This document shows positions 27,943 to 36,960 of a stretch of DNA of 64,000 bases, piece by piece; the first letter of the stretch is position 1; each line of letters starts with the position of its first letter. Origin of the DNA: an uncultured Acidimicrobiales bacterium (GTDB taxonomy: Bacteria; Actinomycetota; Acidimicrobiia; Acidimicrobiales; SZUA-35); NCBI GenBank assembly GCA_938029215.1, contig CALHFG010000021.1, forward strand, positions 1-64,000, given 5' to 3'. A program made the translations under genes and the position numbers. The notes beneath the pieces are model-generated. The model ran no database searches. It had not been told where the DNA came from and worked only from the letters and a program-made list of their open reading frames with translations.

Positions 27943-28389
27943 GCTGGGTTCCGAAGCCGACCAGCGATCGATTCCGGCTCCGCCGTAGGCGTGGATGATG
28001 ATGGCTCGCTCCGGCCTTACCGCCATGAAGGTCACGTTAGGCGAGTCTTCAGGTCCTCCCGGAGCGAACGCGTTCAGGTCGTAATCGAAGACGTCATCCC
28101 AGAGCCGCTTCTTGGTTGCAAGGTCATCGAACAGTTCAACGCTCCCCCAGAGCTCGACACCGTTCCCGCTCTCGTCCACCTGCCAGTGCATCGCCACCTT
28201 TGGATTCTGCGCCACGTTCTTCGCTTTGACCGAGTTGGCGAACGTCATCACCCAACAGGTGTCGTCCTCCCAGCACGGGTGAACAGGCACCACATCGGGG
28301 CTGTTGTCTGGCCCCACCGTGGCCATATGGGCCCACATGCTGAGACCGGAGGCGAAGTTCTTTACATCGGAAAGCTTCACATCAGTCAT
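27937..28389 (-). CDS. PPOX-fold (pyridoxamine 5'-phosphate oxidase-like) protein
   Basis: This 150-residue split-barrel protein has the pattern MWAHMATVGPDNSPDVVPVHPCWEDDTCWVMTFANSVKAKNVAQNPKVAMHWQVD, typical of PPOX-like flavin/F420-binding oxidoreductases, and the closing strands VTFMAVRPERAIIIHAYG. Actinobacterial members often bind F420 or FMN; which one cannot be decided. The frame is open to 28467, but ATG 28389 gives the family-like start MTDVKLSDVKNFA. It is divergent from the large STAND gene, with about 120 bases between starts. Confidence 0.85.
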   Translation of the reverse strand: MTDVKLSDVKNFASGLSMWAHMATVGPDNSPDVVPVHPCWEDDTCWVMTFANSVKAKNVAQNPKVAMHWQVDESGNGVELWGSVELFDDLATKKRLWDDVFDYDLNAFAPGGPEDSPNVTFMAVRPERAIIIHAYGGAGIDRWSASEPSA

Positions 28390-28508
28390 GGGGCGACCGT
28401 AGTTCGCGGAGCGCTGAACCGGTGCCGATTTTCGGCAACGGGCCAGGAATCGGACCAGCTGCAGCATCTGCGCGTTGGCATGGGGCGGCCTGGGTGTGCT
28501 GGTCTACC

Positions 28509-31500
28509 ATGCGGCCAGTGAAGGTTCGTGACGGTGCGCTACTGGGCGTGTTTTTGAGTGTGGATATCGTTGGGTCGACGCGAATCCTCGCGACAGGCGG
28601 TGTCGATGCGTCGATTAAGGCCAGCGACAAGGTGGCGCAAGCGGTTTCGGCTACCTGCCCGGAAGGCCAATTGCTAGATCGTCGCGGAGACGGCACGCTG
28701 ATCGGATTCACCTCCGCAGCCGAGGCATTGCGGTCTTCTATCGATCTCCAGCGCTGGATCGGTGAAACCGACATCAGTGTCCGGGTGGGAATCGTGTGCG
28801 ATCAAGCGCAATTCGATACCAACATCTTTTGGGCCATCGAGGATCGGTTGGAGCAGATTTCTCGACGTGGTCAACCCGGCGATGTCATCGTCGACGACAC
28901 CACCTGGCGAGCAAGTCGATCGGTCGACGGGTTGACGTTTGAAACACTCTCCGGACCTTCTGAGGCAGAATCCGTCCGCCTCCATCGACTGCAGTTCGAA
29001 GTGGGCGGACAAGCCGGTCGGTCAGTCGAAAACGCAACGCTTCGAGCAGTGGTGTTCACCGACCTGGTTCCAACAGACGCAACCAACGTTCACGAAGCAT
29101 CAGCTCAAGCGCGGTCGATAAGCGAGCGGTGCATTCTTGGGCACGATGGCATCGTTGTTGACACCAACGGCGCCGGCCACGTTGCCGTGTTTGATTCCTG
29201 CACCCGAGCTCTCGACGCCGCAGCACAAATTCACGAAGAGGCACTGTCGGAGGAACTACATCACCGTCGCGGAACGCTCCCCTTCGCCATTGGAATCTCC
29301 ATCGGTGACGTCGTGGTACGGGACGAGGGACCGTTTGGGCTTGCGGTCGTCGAGGCCGCTCGTCTCCAAGCGGCTGCGGACCAGAGCTCGACCCTGGCCA
29401 GTGCCGACGTGATCAGCATCGATTCCGAAGAGCGCCAAACCGACCCCCTTGGACTTGTCCCGCTCCGCGGTTTGCCTGACCCCGTGATGGTCGAACGCAT
29501 CGCAGGAAACCAGGTCGTACGGTCACCGCTACCCCTCCCCGCTGCGTTCATCGAAAGCTCTCTTTTCCCACTTGTCGGCCGTTCACACCAGGTCGAAGCA
29601 TTAGAACAAATCTGGGCCGAGACGATGGAGGGAGCGGTCCGAATGACGCTGATCTCCGGTGAAGAAGGTGTAGGTAGTACCCGTCTAATCAAGGAGCTTG
29701 CGACCAAGATCCACGCCGATGGATCCATCGTTCTCCACGGCGCGTGTCTTCCCGACGATCCCGACCCCTATGGCGCCCTCAACCGGGCCTTCGCCCCGGC
29801 CGTCGCTCTCGACCGATCAGCCGGTCTCGATCCCAATTATCGTGACCTGATTGCGCGGCTGGGACAGTTGGCCGAACATCGCCCGACCGTATTGGTGGTC
29901 GAGGACATTCACTGGGCGAGTCCAGAGCTCCTGGAGGTTCTCCAACAGCTCCCATCCCACAAAGGTGACGCAAGGTTTGCGGTTGTTGTTTCTTGCCGTG
30001 CCAACCAGCTCATCGATCGAAATCTCCTGCAACGCCCAGGATCCGCGGCTGGCCGAGTCGACCACATCCGGCTCGAACGGCTCCGAACCGAAGACGTCAT
30101 GAGTCTCCTGGGGTCCCGACTCTCGGTGCCGATGAAATCTGAGGAACGGCGAGCTGCCCAACGAATCGCCGAAATCACCGGCGGAAGCCCACTCCTCATC
30201 CATCACCTGCTCGCCCACCTGGTGCGCGACGGCGCTCTGGCTCGCGACCCCGAACGAGGGTGGGAGCTTCGCGGGGACCCCGCGCAGTTCACGGTTCCCG
30301 CCACTCTGATCGACGTGGTGTGGACCCGCGCCAGCAACCTCGACGAAGACACAAAGCGAACCCTGGCCGCGGCGGCCTACATCGGCATGGAATTCAACAC
30401 CGGGCTCCTCGGGGCGGTCATGGATCGCTCAGCCATGGAACTTCTGGAAGCAATCGATCGAGCCTGCGCCTCAATGCTGGTCCTTGAGACCGACGTGGAT
30501 TCGTTCCGGTTCGCCGACGAGGTCACCCAGACCGCGTTTCTTCGCGAGCTACGGCCCAGCCACCGGCACGATCTGGAACAGCGATTGGCGGCGGCGAAAG
30601 AACAACAGTCGATCGCATCAAATCTGCCCCGGGTGCGCACCTCGTTCCTCGGGCGGGAGCGGGAGGTCGAGGAAGTCATCTCCTATCTCGACGCCGACCA
30701 TGCCGCGGTCACGCTGCTCGGCCCCGGCGGGGTTGGCAAAACGCGCCTGGCGGTCGAGGGCGGCACCCGAATCCATCGAGACCAGCAGCTTCCGGTCGTG
30801 TTCTGTGACCTCGCACCCATCCGGGACGACAGCGACGTCATCACAGTTGTGGCCGACTCAATCGGGGCGCGCAAACAGCCCGGTCTCAGCTTGATCGATT
30901 CCATTCTCGACTTCCTTCGAAACCGACGAGTCCTTCTCGTCCTCGACAACTGCGAGCAGGTCGTCGACGTGGTCAGGTCGATCGTGAACCGGTTGTCCCA
31001 AGCCGATCAGGTCTCGATTCTGACTACCAGCCGAACGGCGCTGCGAGCGCCTGGTGAACAACTCGTCGACGTCAGCCCTCTGGAGCCGGGCAAGGCGGGC
31101 TTGGACCTCTTTCTCAGCCGCGCCCGAGAGTACGACTCCACCTTTTCTCTGGATGGCGATGACGAGAACATCGTGCGGTCAATCACCACACGGCTGGATG
31201 GGATCCCGCTGGCCATCGAACTGGCGGCTGCGCGGGTTCGCCTACTGTCGCCGCGAGAACTGGCCGCTGCGCTGGCCGAATCGATCGATGTGCTGGGAGC
31301 TCACCACCACCGCGGTCGCGCCGAAACCCTACGAGACACCATTGCCTGGTCCTATCAAATGCTGACCCCGGCCGAAATGGCAGTGTTTTGTCGGATGTCG
31401 GTGTTTGGCGGCGGAGCCACCCTCGACGCCATTGGGGCGGTGTGCTCGGATGACGATCTGGTTGCGTCGCACAGCGTGCCGGACATCGTGCTGAGCCTGG

Positions 31501-32747
31501 TCGAAAAATCGATGCTGGTCGGACGCACGACTCACGGCCACCGCCGCTTCGGCATGCTCGAAACGATGCGTACGTTTGGGAACGAGGAGCTAGATGGTTC
31601 GGGGGCCCGAAACGAGTTCCGGTTGCGTCACGCTCACCACTTCGCGGGCGTCGCTGCGACCCAAGGGCGCCGTATCTTCACTGAAGAAGAGGCCGATGCC
31701 TGGAGGGTGCTCGACGATGAATGGGGAAACCTCCGTATAGCGGTCGACTCACTTGTTACCGCCGGCGACATAGATACCGCGATTGATCTGGTGACCGAGC
31801 TCGTGTACTACGCCACCTTCGCCATGCGGCTAGAGCTCTTCACGTGGGCCGATGAACTGCGCGAACGGCTAAAGGGGTTCGATCATCCTCGGTACGGCGA
31901 CCTGTGCGGAGCTGCCGCTCTCGGCGCCTACCTGTCGGTGAGCGACCGGGTGTCGGAACTGGCCGCAGAAGGTATGGCCGCCACACCACCGGACCCGGAA
32001 GGCTGGTGTCGCGTGGCTCTCGCCGCGGTGTTCCTGAACAACGTTCACAGCGAGGAAGAAAGCGACTCGCTCACCGCATCGTGGGTCGAATCGAATCCGA
32101 CGACCGTTGGCGGCCGCATCTGGTCTCAAGGGTTCCGAGCGTTCCATTTCGCAACCCACTTCCACTACACCGAAGCGTTGCCGTTCGCCGCAGCCACGGT
32201 GCAGCTCGCCGATGAGACCAACAGCATCTCCGCCCGAGCACTGGGCGACTGGGCCAACGGAATGGTCGTGTCCTTCCGCGATCTCGACGAGGCGATCCGA
32301 ATATGGACAGAAGGTCGATCCGGCCCGAGGTCACTGCCTCGGGATCACTTGGTCGATCATCTCCTGGTAGGACTCGTACTGCACTTCACCGTTGCTCATC
32401 ACAGCATCGCAGAAGCACTGCACAACTGCCGGGCCGCGCTCCAGCAAGCCATCGATAGTCACTACTACGCCGGAACGAGTCATCTCTTTGGCGTCACCGC
32501 AATCGCTCTGTGCCGGGCCGACGACCCTCAGACCGGAGCTCGACTTTTCGGTGCCATGAATCGAAGCGGTCACGAGCCAAGGCGAAATGCGATCAAGGTG
32601 CTCACCGCCGCCTTGGGCGACAACCTGGACGCTCTAAAAGCCGAAGGTTCTGAGCTCAGCCTCACCCAAGCCGGGCACATGGCTCTGGCCGCGTTGGACC
32701 GTGCAATCGAACGACTCGGCCGTGATCAGGTGGACCCAGCCAGATGA
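28509..32747 (+). CDS. Large cyclase-homology / dual STAND NTPase regulator
   Basis: This roughly 1,412-residue protein has tandem class III cyclase homology domains, then two NTPase modules, then helical TPR-like repeats. Cyclase domain 1 keeps VDIVGSTR and RRGDGTLIGF; domain 2 has FTDLVPTD but TNGAGHVAVF in place of the second metal Asp. NTPase 1 has GEEGVGSTR (384-392), with Ser at the Walker A Lys position, and VLVVEDIHWAS. NTPase 2 has intact GPGGVGKTR (738-746) and RRVLLVLDNCEQV, as in AfsR/LuxR-type STAND regulators. No DNA-binding domain is visible. The start is ATG 28509 or GTG 28518. It overlaps the catalase-like gene by four bases (ATGA), so the two are coupled. Confidence 0.9.
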   Translation: MRPVKVRDGALLGVFLSVDIVGSTRILATGGVDASIKASDKVAQAVSATCPEGQLLDRRGDGTLIGFTSAAEALRSSIDLQRWIGETDISVRVGIVCDQAQFDTNIFWAIEDRLEQISRRGQPGDVIVDDTTWRASRSVDGLTFETLSGPSEAESVRLHRLQFEVGGQAGRSVENATLRAVVFTDLVPTDATNVHEASAQARSISERCILGHDGIVVDTNGAGHVAVFDSCTRALDAAAQIHEEALSEELHHRRGTLPFAIGISIGDVVVRDEGPFGLAVVEAARLQAAADQSSTLASADVISIDSEERQTDPLGLVPLRGLPDPVMVERIAGNQVVRSPLPLPAAFIESSLFPLVGRSHQVEALEQIWAETMEGAVRMTLISGEEGVGSTRLIKELATKIHADGSIVLHGACLPDDPDPYGALNRAFAPAVALDRSAGLDPNYRDLIARLGQLAEHRPTVLVVEDIHWASPELLEVLQQLPSHKGDARFAVVVSCRANQLIDRNLLQRPGSAAGRVDHIRLERLRTEDVMSLLGSRLSVPMKSEERRAAQRIAEITGGSPLLIHHLLAHLVRDGALARDPERGWELRGDPAQFTVPATLIDVVWTRASNLDEDTKRTLAAAAYIGMEFNTGLLGAVMDRSAMELLEAIDRACASMLVLETDVDSFRFADEVTQTAFLRELRPSHRHDLEQRLAAAKEQQSIASNLPRVRTSFLGREREVEEVISYLDADHAAVTLLGPGGVGKTRLAVEGGTRIHRDQQLPVVFCDLAPIRDDSDVITVVADSIGARKQPGLSLIDSILDFLRNRRVLLVLDNCEQVVDVVRSIVNRLSQADQVSILTTSRTALRAPGEQLVDVSPLEPGKAGLDLFLSRAREYDSTFSLDGDDENIVRSITTRLDGIPLAIELAAARVRLLSPRELAAALAESIDVLGAHHHRGRAETLRDTIAWSYQMLTPAEMAVFCRMSVFGGGATLDAIGAVCSDDDLVASHSVPDIVLSLVEKSMLVGRTTHGHRRFGMLETMRTFGNEELDGSGARNEFRLRHAHHFAGVAATQGRRIFTEEEADAWRVLDDEWGNLRIAVDSLVTAGDIDTAIDLVTELVYYATFAMRLELFTWADELRERLKGFDHPRYGDLCGAAALGAYLSVSDRVSELAAEGMAATPPDPEGWCRVALAAVFLNNVHSEEESDSLTASWVESNPTTVGGRIWSQGFRAFHFATHFHYTEALPFAAATVQLADETNSISARALGDWANGMVVSFRDLDEAIRIWTEGRSGPRSLPRDHLVDHLLVGLVLHFTVAHHSIAEALHNCRAALQQAIDSHYYAGTSHLFGVTAIALCRADDPQTGARLFGAMNRSGHEPRRNAIKVLTAALGDNLDALKAEGSELSLTQAGHMALAALDRAIERLGRDQVDPAR

Positions 32748-33667
32748 GCAAAGACCTCGGACCCATGCAGCTAAATACCCCGGGCGGTTATCAGTCATGG
32801 ACCGCAGAGCAGAAATCGCAGTGGCTTTGGAACACATTGATCGGCTCAACCGAGCATCGCCCCACCCGGCTCCCACCGCTGGTGTTGCCGTTCCAAACCT
32901 CAACGGTCAAGGCAGCCCGCATCGTTCTCGACCGTGGCGAGCTAGACAAAGCGCTCACGCGAACGTCCGATGTGATGGAGCCCGGACGACCAAAGATCAT
33001 CCACGCCCATGGTTCGGTGGCGTTGATTCGCCTCGACATCACCGATGATTCGCCATTCACTGGCCTGCTCGCCCCGTCTGCATCAGGCACTACCAAGGGT
33101 CTCCTCCGCATGTCGTTGGTTGCTCGGGTGGTTGGCGGCGCCGCATACACTCCAGCGCTGGCGCTCAAGCTCCTGATCGACGGGCAACCCTCAGCCGATG
33201 TGTTGGCAATGAATCACACCGTGGGTCAGGGCCGAGACTTCAACTTGTTCTCAAACGAGATGACGAACGATCTTTCCGAGTCCCACGATGAACTTCGCAC
33301 CGCTCAGCGTGTGATGTCGTATCTGTTCCATCGGATCTCTCACCAGCCTCGTCGGATGGTTTCGGATCACCTCGGCTCGATTCGGCCCGACGGCTCAACC
33401 GTCGAAAGCCCCCAGTCACCCGACCGACTGATCTTCTCCCCCACCGGTCATGCGCGTGACGTTTTTCGCGGTCGTCCAGCCGAGGACTTCCGGCTCGTCC
33501 TCGCCGACCTGGCTCCTGGGACTCCGCTCTACACGGTGGATGCGGTTACCGACGGCGAACGCCGGACCGTCGGCGCCGTCACCATGACATCAGAGTTCCG
33601 GTCTAGTGATGGCGGTGACCGGCTGTTCTTCCGGCACGTCCACGACCCGGCCGACCGCCGCCTCTAG
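32744..33667 (+). CDS. Catalase-fold barrel protein, possibly heme-free or peroxidase-like
   Basis: This 307-residue protein resembles catalase-related proteins and the allene oxide synthase-type barrel: IIHAHGSVALIRLDI with distal-His candidate H87 (catalase HAKG region), TKGLLRMSLV, LALKLLIDGQPSADVLAMNHTVGQGRDFNLFSNE, and GTPLYTVDAVTDGERRTVGAVTMTSEFRSSDGGDRLFFRH. It ends immediately after the barrel, before the wrapping helix that carries the proximal heme Tyr in catalases, and I find no R-x3-Y motif. Heme binding is thus doubtful. Catalase-related barrels process fatty acid hydroperoxides next to lipoxygenases in some organisms, and a lipoxygenase-like gene converges here, eight bases away. 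Confidence 0.78.
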   Translation: MSKDLGPMQLNTPGGYQSWTAEQKSQWLWNTLIGSTEHRPTRLPPLVLPFQTSTVKAARIVLDRGELDKALTRTSDVMEPGRPKIIHAHGSVALIRLDITDDSPFTGLLAPSASGTTKGLLRMSLVARVVGGAAYTPALALKLLIDGQPSADVLAMNHTVGQGRDFNLFSNEMTNDLSESHDELRTAQRVMSYLFHRISHQPRRMVSDHLGSIRPDGSTVESPQSPDRLIFSPTGHARDVFRGRPAEDFRLVLADLAPGTPLYTVDAVTDGERRTVGAVTMTSEFRSSDGGDRLFFRHVHDPADRRL

Positions 33668-33675
33668 CAGAACAC

Positions 33676-36600
33676 TTAGAAGCTGATCGATGCTTCCCAG
33701 GTACTGGGCAGCATCCGACTAAAGCGCACGTCACGCTCACGATTGCGATCAAGTAGATCTGCCTCGATCAAGCGCAAAGAACTCTGCAGATCTTCTACGA
33801 CTTCAACCAACTTTGGATCGTCGATCCATCGTGCCGCCGTGAGCGACAGCAGCTTGTTTCCGCCCACGTTGAAACTGCTCGTGTACGAAGCCTGATCCAT
33901 CAGGAACACATCGGACATCGATGGGGCCGGAAGCGGCGTGGTGAGTTCACCGTCACCGACTGCCGCGGAAAACTTCTCGAGGTTGATGATGGCACGGTCG
34001 TCGGGTTCGGCCGAAGACAGGATGGGCGACATGTCACCACACACTTCGTGCACCACGTTGTTGTAAAGGAAGGCAGCGCACAACTCGACCAGCCGATTCC
34101 GGGTGAGCGGCGCGGTTCGTGGATCGAGGTTCGGTATCAGTGAAGCCAGGGTGAGATACCAGCCCTGGAGATCGTGGTCTGCGGCGATCGTCTCGTCGTC
34201 CAGTTCCAGCTTGTCCACATACCGGGCAACGATCGCTTCCAGCTCGGTCCAGGCGACCATCGAATCGGCCACATACGGATGGTCGGGTATGGCGTTGAGG
34301 CCGCGACGTTCGATGTCCTTGGGCGGTATCCACTCGTCGAGATCGAAATCTTCGATTCGATTGTGGAACAGGGCCTGCGCGGCGTCGTCGGTGATGAACC
34401 CGGACGAAACGAAGTAGCTGCTGGCGGTAAAGAATGATCGGTAGGCAAAGTCGTTCACTTGCATCGTGCCGTAGCTAAAGAAGTGAACGAATGGTCGCAA
34501 CGGATGCCACGTGGGCAGGCGATAGGCGGAGAGCGCGAAGGCCTGACCAACGATGAAGTGCACATCGAGGAGGTGCCGTAGAAACGGCACGCACCGGATG
34601 TCGGCTGCGTTCACTACCCGTTTGGCTCGATCCCACGTTGGGTCGCCGGGCCGATGGGTGAAGGCGCCAACGGTGATGTCGCGCGGTTGCAAGGTGCCGT
34701 CGACCAGATCGAATCGGGCTCGGATCGGTGGAAGGACACCGTCGAAGAGTTTGGAGAAGTCGACCTCGAATCCGTCGTCGCTGGCTCTGAGGAGAAACGG
34801 ATTGGGTCCCTGTGTGCGCAGCTTCACATAGGTCTGGTCCGACGTTGGACTCGTCCACCCATCGTCGCTTACGGCAAACGCACTATTCCATTCAAAGTCG
34901 GGACTCCAAGGAACCTCGGGCCGAATCGGTGATCGCTGGAGGGCACTAAAACCCATTCGACCAAGTCCGTAGTAGAACGCCTTGTAGCCGGTTTGAAGCT
35001 GTGCTTCCGGTGGCAATTTTTCGGGCACCATCAGCTGGCGCGGGAGCCATTCCAGACCCGGATAGTGCTGGCAGGCGGGAACCAGGTTAGGCATGCCACT
35101 CACTGGCGGGACCCGCCGCCGGAACGACGATTCGGTGCTGTCGTTCACGGTTGCTCGATGTTGACGACGCATCCAGAGCACCGCGTTGACTCGGGCGATA
35201 TCGCTGCGGTTCGGTGGTGGCCCGCTGGCGGCTGCAACCGTGCGGTGGGCGTCGTCGGCTGAGAGCGCCGGTCGCCGGTAGGTGCCGAGCACCCGAGCAA
35301 TAGCCGGATCATCCAGGAGGTTTGAGGACGTCCAGCCTGCTCGTACAGCCGACTGGATCGCATACATACGTTGTAGATGTCCCTCAACGCTGGATCCGGG
35401 TTGCACCCCACGAATGCGGCGTAGGTGCTTTGCCAGTTCGGCCACCGTGGAACATCGATAACCGAAAACCGCACCGAGGCGCCGTTCTCGTCGGCGCAGC
35501 TCTGCCTTGGGCTTGGTGTAGGGAATCCGGTATGACGATGCGGTTGCGACGACTCGCCGTGCAATCTGGACTAGTTCATCGGTGTGGCTCGCAAGCTCGG
35601 GGCCCAAAACGACATCGAGCGATTCGCCTTCCTGTTCGGCAGCATGCAGCGCCGAGCCGAGATCGGCGAAGCTACGCCAGGGGAGATGGGAGAACTGGTT
35701 GCCGGTTTCGCCCGATGACAGCCAGCGGATGCGACTGACCATGGATCGCCTCATCACCACAGGCTCATGGTTGGGGGTGCCGGTGATACCGGTGTGCAAC
35801 GGGACGGGTTGCCCAACATGTTCGTTCAGTGGGAACTCGGTGATGGGATCACCAACCGCCCAGACTCGGCGGGCGTTCACATGGGAGTCGAGGTGGCGAG
35901 CGAACGCGGCATCGCCACCTTTCGGGGCGCCAAGCGTGATGAGGGCAATATCGTCCCACGGCCATTCGCTCAGCTCTTCTGGAAGATTGGAACGCACGGT
36001 CCCGACCGAAAGTGCACTGGCCAGCAACGTGGCCAATCCCCCACCGAGGCTATGACCGGTGATGCGGATCGCTCTCGGCGCCCGACGATTGCGCTCCGCG
36101 ATGTCTTGCAGGCAGGTAGCGAGAGAGCTCAACGACGACAGGACCGAGTCGCGCAACCCGAGCACCACTGCACCTTCGGGGCTGAACCGCCAGTCTTCGA
36201 CGCTCTTGAGGAATTCCATGTCGGTGACCCAGTCGGGGTTTCCGTGCTCCCCCACAAACCCCTCATAAGCAGCCCGGTATGCACTGCCGCTTTGGCTACC
36301 CCGGAAGACAATGTGAACGTCGTAGTCCTCACGACCAACGGGCTGCTCTACTACCAAGCCCATCAGACTCCACGCTGGTGGGCCGCCATCGACCGAGCCC
36401 GTGGCGCCTTCAAACGCGTACACATGTGCAGCATCATCGGCAGGAGCCTTGGGGTTCGTTGCAACCAGTGCAATTTCGGGACGCATCGGCCGGCCGTTGC
36501 GTTCCTCCTGGTAGTCACAGATCCGCACGTCCGCGATCGACCGGGCGAGCTGGGGATCAGTCGACAGGTACCGGTACTGAATTCCGTCATTCGTGATGCA

Positions 36601-36801
36601 TCCGTTCCAGGGACGCACACGCTGGTAGTCGGTCAGTATTGGGTCGAGCGAATTGTTGGTGGGCCACCCACGGGTGGCTCCTGGACCGCGCAGGTGTGGC
36701 CGCCCTGCCGAATACCGGTGGACGTACCGCATCAGATTGTTTCGACGGTCAGAGCCGGGGCGGGCCCACTCCTCATAGAACGGGTCGAGCGGCCAGATCA
36801 A
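33676..36801 (-). CDS. Class-3 lipase / lipoxygenase-like fusion protein
   Basis: The 1,041 residues from TTG 36801 join two enzymes. The N-terminal half is a class-3 lipase with nucleophile motif GHSLGGG (Ser251). The C-terminal half (about 560-1041) is lipoxygenase-like: FLRHLLDVHFIVGQAF gives H743-x4-H748, followed by WHPLRPF and NDFAY, then H918 in VVHEVCGD, and the chain ends WEASISF. In lipoxygenases the third His is followed four residues on by Asn (here Gly922) and the last residue is Ile (here Phe). It could release and then oxygenate fatty acids. No signal peptide is seen. The true start may be upstream of 36801, but no ATG, GTG or TTG is available. Confidence 0.85.
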   Translation of the reverse strand: MIWPLDPFYEEWARPGSDRRNNLMRYVHRYSAGRPHLRGPGATRGWPTNNSLDPILTDYQRVRPWNGCITNDGIQYRYLSTDPQLARSIADVRICDYQEERNGRPMRPEIALVATNPKAPADDAAHVYAFEGATGSVDGGPPAWSLMGLVVEQPVGREDYDVHIVFRGSQSGSAYRAAYEGFVGEHGNPDWVTDMEFLKSVEDWRFSPEGAVVLGLRDSVLSSLSSLATCLQDIAERNRRAPRAIRITGHSLGGGLATLLASALSVGTVRSNLPEELSEWPWDDIALITLGAPKGGDAAFARHLDSHVNARRVWAVGDPITEFPLNEHVGQPVPLHTGITGTPNHEPVVMRRSMVSRIRWLSSGETGNQFSHLPWRSFADLGSALHAAEQEGESLDVVLGPELASHTDELVQIARRVVATASSYRIPYTKPKAELRRRERRLGAVFGYRCSTVAELAKHLRRIRGVQPGSSVEGHLQRMYAIQSAVRAGWTSSNLLDDPAIARVLGTYRRPALSADDAHRTVAAASGPPPNRSDIARVNAVLWMRRQHRATVNDSTESSFRRRVPPVSGMPNLVPACQHYPGLEWLPRQLMVPEKLPPEAQLQTGYKAFYYGLGRMGFSALQRSPIRPEVPWSPDFEWNSAFAVSDDGWTSPTSDQTYVKLRTQGPNPFLLRASDDGFEVDFSKLFDGVLPPIRARFDLVDGTLQPRDITVGAFTHRPGDPTWDRAKRVVNAADIRCVPFLRHLLDVHFIVGQAFALSAYRLPTWHPLRPFVHFFSYGTMQVNDFAYRSFFTASSYFVSSGFITDDAAQALFHNRIEDFDLDEWIPPKDIERRGLNAIPDHPYVADSMVAWTELEAIVARYVDKLELDDETIAADHDLQGWYLTLASLIPNLDPRTAPLTRNRLVELCAAFLYNNVVHEVCGDMSPILSSAEPDDRAIINLEKFSAAVGDGELTTPLPAPSMSDVFLMDQASYTSSFNVGGNKLLSLTAARWIDDPKLVEVVEDLQSSLRLIEADLLDRNRERDVRFSRMLPSTWEASISF

Positions 36802-36960
36802 CGACTGGTTGTAGATCTGATAGGCGAGGATCGACAGATCAAGGGCGAAGAGGTCCTCAATCGTTGGTTCGGAACTGTTGGTTTGGGCTGAGGCGGCGAT
36901 GAGATGATCGTAGATTGCGGACCTAGTGAGTCCCGCAATCAGATGCGCGTTGTTCTGGCG

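Noticed and set aside
35767-36891. 374-codon open frame on the plus strand
   Set aside because: It is antisense to the lipase-lipoxygenase gene, whose motifs are clear on the other strand.
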